64,000 bases of DNA from Sipunculus nudus (taxonomy: Eukaryota > Annelida > Sipuncula > Golfingiida > Sipunculidae), in assembly GCA_026874595.1 (NCBI GenBank), contig CM049322.1, positions 55,400,386 through 55,464,385 on the forward strand, in the 5' to 3' direction. The notes beneath the pieces are model-generated. The model worked only from the letters and a program-made list of their open reading frames with translations. It made no database searches and was not told the DNA's origin. The position numbers and the translations under genes were made by a program. Shown here in pieces: positions 60,301 through 64,000 of the stretch. Numbering within the stretch: position 1 is the stretch's first letter; each line of letters opens with the position of its first letter.

Positions 60301-63300
60301 GCTTATTATATACTATTATTTTCTATTTATGACTCATAAATTATTATATTTTTGATTAACAGATCCAAAACACACTCAACGTGTTTATGTGCATTACGTA
60401 TGTTAATTATTTATAAGTATTTGGCTCATCAATTTTACTCATTCAGTCATTATGTCATGAAAAAATTAAATTTATACAAAATGCACAGTTATCTCGACAT
60501 AATTCTGCTATTATGTTTTCAATTTTTTTTTAACATTTCATTTCCTTGAATACGTCGCGACATTGCAGCAGAGGGAGGAATAAACACCAATGTCATTACG
60601 TTTTAGCAACAATCTAATGCACTTCTTTTTAGAGATAAGGAAATAAAATAGGTAGGTAGTTACTTATGTTACTTCACTAAACTTCGTAATTCTTCCACTC
60701 ACGCTCTTTTTCAAACAATTTTGTGGCATTTGTGGCAGACAGCCACGACAGGCAAATCCATCAAATTAGGTAACCATTTTTTTCTTCATTACCATGCAAT
60801 ATAAAACAAAATGTCCATACATAGAGCAGAGGCGCCAAGAAGGGATTCCAGTACATAATAATACCCTCACTTTTTGTTCTCCCATTCATTGAAATAGAAC
60901 ACATAACGTCGACCCATTTGACGCCTCCAATACTGGCCAATAAAAAAAAATCGTTGATTTTTCTTCTCACAAATGTAAGGTTAAATTTCACATACAATTA
61001 ATTATACACTATTGTGATATTACCGTGCATGTTTTTGGCTGACCAAACATCACGGGTACCCAATAAGCGTTTACAGTGATGAGATTAACACATTTACCCT
61101 GATGAGATTTACAAAGAGCCTAGTGACTATGGCTAGTAGATTATGCAATTAGTATTGGGCCCGTAAGAACAAAGGCTTTAAGGTACACAAAGATCCAGGG
61201 TAATGCAGATGAGTGAATGTTTGAAAGATTACATAAAAAAACAGTTAAATTATAATAATAAATTAAATATTCTTGTTATTGTGAACAGTTGTAAATCAGA
61301 GAGAAGCCTATTGAAGTCTTTTAGTTTAATATGAAATAACAAGAATGTTCAAATTATCATGCCAAATCTTACACTTTTGATGTGGTCACATTATTTTTAA
61401 CTGTCCTGACAATTGGTAGTAGAGGGTATCAGGTACTGCCTTTAACATTTTAAAGATTTGTTGTGCATTAAAATACTGATGATCACGCTTCTAAAAATCA
61501 AAGAAAGAGAAGTAAATGTTTTTTTTTTTTTTTTCTAATGAATTTAACTGTTACTCTATTTGTAACACGACAGCATGTGCGGTTATTTTATCACAAAAGG
61601 ACTTCTGCAAGTTTAATGACTAACGGCACACATACCCCCCCCACCCCCACTCCTTATGCGTAGCCTTTTGACGTGAGGATGAAGCATGGACTGTCAAATA
61701 TTCAAAAGTAACTCAAGACATTGTTCCGTTCTCCGTGTTTCGCCTGGGCTTGCAGGGCTCATTTATGACAGTTTCTTTAGTAGCAACGGGTTGTATTCCT
61801 CATGTGCGGAATGCAGAATTATTGTTTAGAGATTTTAAATGGACCTACACGGCGGTTTGCGTTCTTTCTATGTGTTGCCCCTGGGTACCAACAGAAAAAT
61901 TGTTACATATGGCGATCGTTTTTCCGCGACTACGCCTTCCGCATGCCAGATCCGCGCATGAGGAATCTTACCTTCTTGATTTACAAAATACGTATGCCGA
62001 TTTTATACGCATTCCGCATCCTGCACATAGGAAATCTTAGCTTTATTATGCAAACATGTTCGACTTTACTTATTAAATACATCCGATAAGCGGAAGTGAT
62101 TATGTTTTTGCTGGCGTTGGTTTTGTCTATCCCTTAGCAACATAAGCTTGACAGTTATTTGCGGATTTTTATGAAAAACCAGATAGCTCGTCAATGGTCG
62201 AAGGAAAAATGATAAATTTTGATACGGATAATATTCTTGATCCAGGAATATTTTTCATAGTTACTTATAGTTACATATGAGGGTAATGAGCTGCCTTGTC
62301 GGAATTCTGCGCTCTCTTAGGGCTTTTCTAGTAAATACGGTCGTACAAACCGCTCGACATTTCTATGACTAGCCATGTCCAATGTCTAACCTTATGATTC
62401 AGGACAATACACATAAATCATAACATATAGTGCCACTAGAGGTCATTATTGATTATTGGATATCTCCTCTTGCTGACAAAGGAAAGTCACTGCCTCAGAA
62501 ATTATTTAAGTTTATATCCAGAATTACCACAGACTCTGCTGTTAATGTAGTAATTGTTCCTTTTCATCATTTATTCGTTACTTCTATCAAAATATCAACA
62601 ATGGCAGTAATACATCTATTAGAATCCGTATGGTATTTTATAACGTTGTTTTGTCTAGCATGTCAGCTGCTACTTTGCATTGGTGTTTATAGGCACAGGT
62701 CTGTTTGTTTTATCTAATATACACCCTGTGCCGTTCCTTAAGGGCTTTTGTCAATTAACAGTAGATTGCGGGCTGGCTCTGTTGAAAATAATGACACTCC
62801 ATCCATGTCGCCTTCTTAGTCATAATATATTTCTGTGGTTGAGCCAGAATGCTAATCCTTGTGACTGATAATACGCTTTTGCAGCCAACTGTTGTTATCG
62901 AATTAACTCCAGCTATATCCTATACAAACAACAGGTATCCATAAACACATCTCAATAGTAAAGCATGATAGACTAAGTAATTACGTTCTTTGAACAAGAA
63001 GAATAATGTTTTATGTAAAACATGTCTGCTAAGAATAAACAATAACCACTAACTGTACAGTAAGTACAAATCACTTGGTAATGCTTGAGTTTCTCTATTG
63101 CCAAGAAAGATTCCCTGAGTTTTCCTTTTATTATATGTCTCAAGTGTCCTCATTCTGTAATGCTCTGAGAGGCATTTACTGGGAAAAAAATTGTGGATAA
63201 CTGAGGCAGGATCATGACCCCGCTTCATTAGTAGGACTTCATTGCGAGTTTGTGTGTCTCCTTGGCTTCACCTGTCTAACCTGATCAACCATATCCGACA

Positions 63301-64000
63301 GTGAGAAAGTTTTTTGAATCTTGTGTATACCTTTGATCATCAAAGGTTTGTATTATATTTGGATGAAAAATAACTCCTAATAATTAGGTGTTCTAACCAA
63401 ATAAAACCGCTACAGACCTTACAAACTAAATCGTTGACCTCGTTGAAAATACTTTATAATTTCTTATGGAATTTCTGCATATGCTTTAGAAAAAAGTTCA
63501 TGAGTACGGACTGACTGTTAGTATTGTTCCATATTCATTAGTATTCTGTTTTGTTACAAAACGCGATCTCTTTGATCCCTGTGTGCTTACATCAATTGTT
63601 GATGTCTCAATGCGTTTCAAAAGGATATAAAACGTATATAGTGAAACGATATAAAAATCACTATTATCTGAGGCATAAAATTATATGGACCGATCGTAAA
63701 ATAGATATTTAAAATGATTTACAGTAATTTCCATATGTACAGAAGAATAGCTTTGTTGTTTAAAATAAATTGTTGGGGTCATCACGGTTTCACATTCCTC
63801 AATATTTTCTGTGTATTATGTCCGGAATTATTGACACTTACACAAACTCATATATATTGCATTTGTTTATAATAATTTAACCGGGTGGATAGTCTGTAGG
63901 TCTTTGTGTTCGTGTATGTTGCTACCGTTTGAACCCGGTACGTTAAGACAAAAAAGTAACAATGGTGAACTCTGTGTGAATGATTGGTAAAATAAAAGCA

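Larger units (their letters stand above)
46444..64000 (+). repeat. Copy 2 of the recent segmental duplication
   Basis: Base 46444 pairs with base 1 and base 64000 pairs with base 16253, so the copy is still running at the window end. The offset grows from 46443 to 47747, almost entirely because of the 1282-base block at 49939-51220. The segment directly follows repeat unit VI. It is therefore either the next period of a roughly 46-kb tandem array or one half of a two-copy duplication; the window cannot tell these apart. Confidence 0.97.

Overview
This is animal (metazoan) nuclear DNA. It is AT-rich, full of long TA arrays, and carries an L1-like LINE, a tRNA-derived SINE and solo-LTR-like pieces. 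There are no bacterial-style operons. The TA/CA arrays, the SINE type and the LINE type would fit a mollusc or another lophotrochozoan, but the sequence does not fix the taxon. No conventional, intact, recognisable host protein gene is present.

Layout. (1) Bases 1-16253 recur almost identically at 46444-64000. This is a recent duplication with a spacing of about 46.4 kb, rising to 47.7 kb after indels; it runs off the right end of the window and perhaps the left. (2) Under this young duplication is an older one. Much of the window is built from diverged head-to-tail copies of one long repeat unit, recognised by the same landmark blocks in the same order. Copies start near 1, 7.6 kb, 14.9 kb, 24.8 kb (fragment), 32.9 kb and 37.2 kb, and again in the duplicated part at 46.4, 55.3 and 62.7 kb. 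(3) Mobile elements interrupt the units. A TTAA-flanked DNA-transposon-like element lies at 17493-20878. A complete but dead L1/Tx1-like LINE lies at 26415-32051 on the minus strand, with a 12-bp target-site duplication. A probable solo LTR lies at 35930-36546, a second LTR-like family at 12204-12524, 32104-32440 and 59980-60300, and a SINE at 8081-8317 and 55840-56076. GIY-YIG remnants of a Penelope-like element lie at 3459-3677 and 51203-51439.

The most gene-like stretch is single-copy, 22.4-24.75 kb on the plus strand. It has a TATA box, an ATG with a good signal peptide, two small symmetric phase-1 exons with consensus splice sites, a possible last exon and an AATAAA. It would encode a small secreted or membrane-anchored protein of unknown family. 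A second unexplained signal is a conserved minus-strand peptide frame (centred near 5.85, 9.25, 41.8 and 53.6 kb). It recurs across diverged units with many synonymous changes, so the unit may once have carried a coding exon.

Most other open frames are shadows of TA or minisatellite repeats, or are ordinary AT-rich chance frames. Where the two young copies can be compared, the differences inside those frames change amino acids or break the frame.
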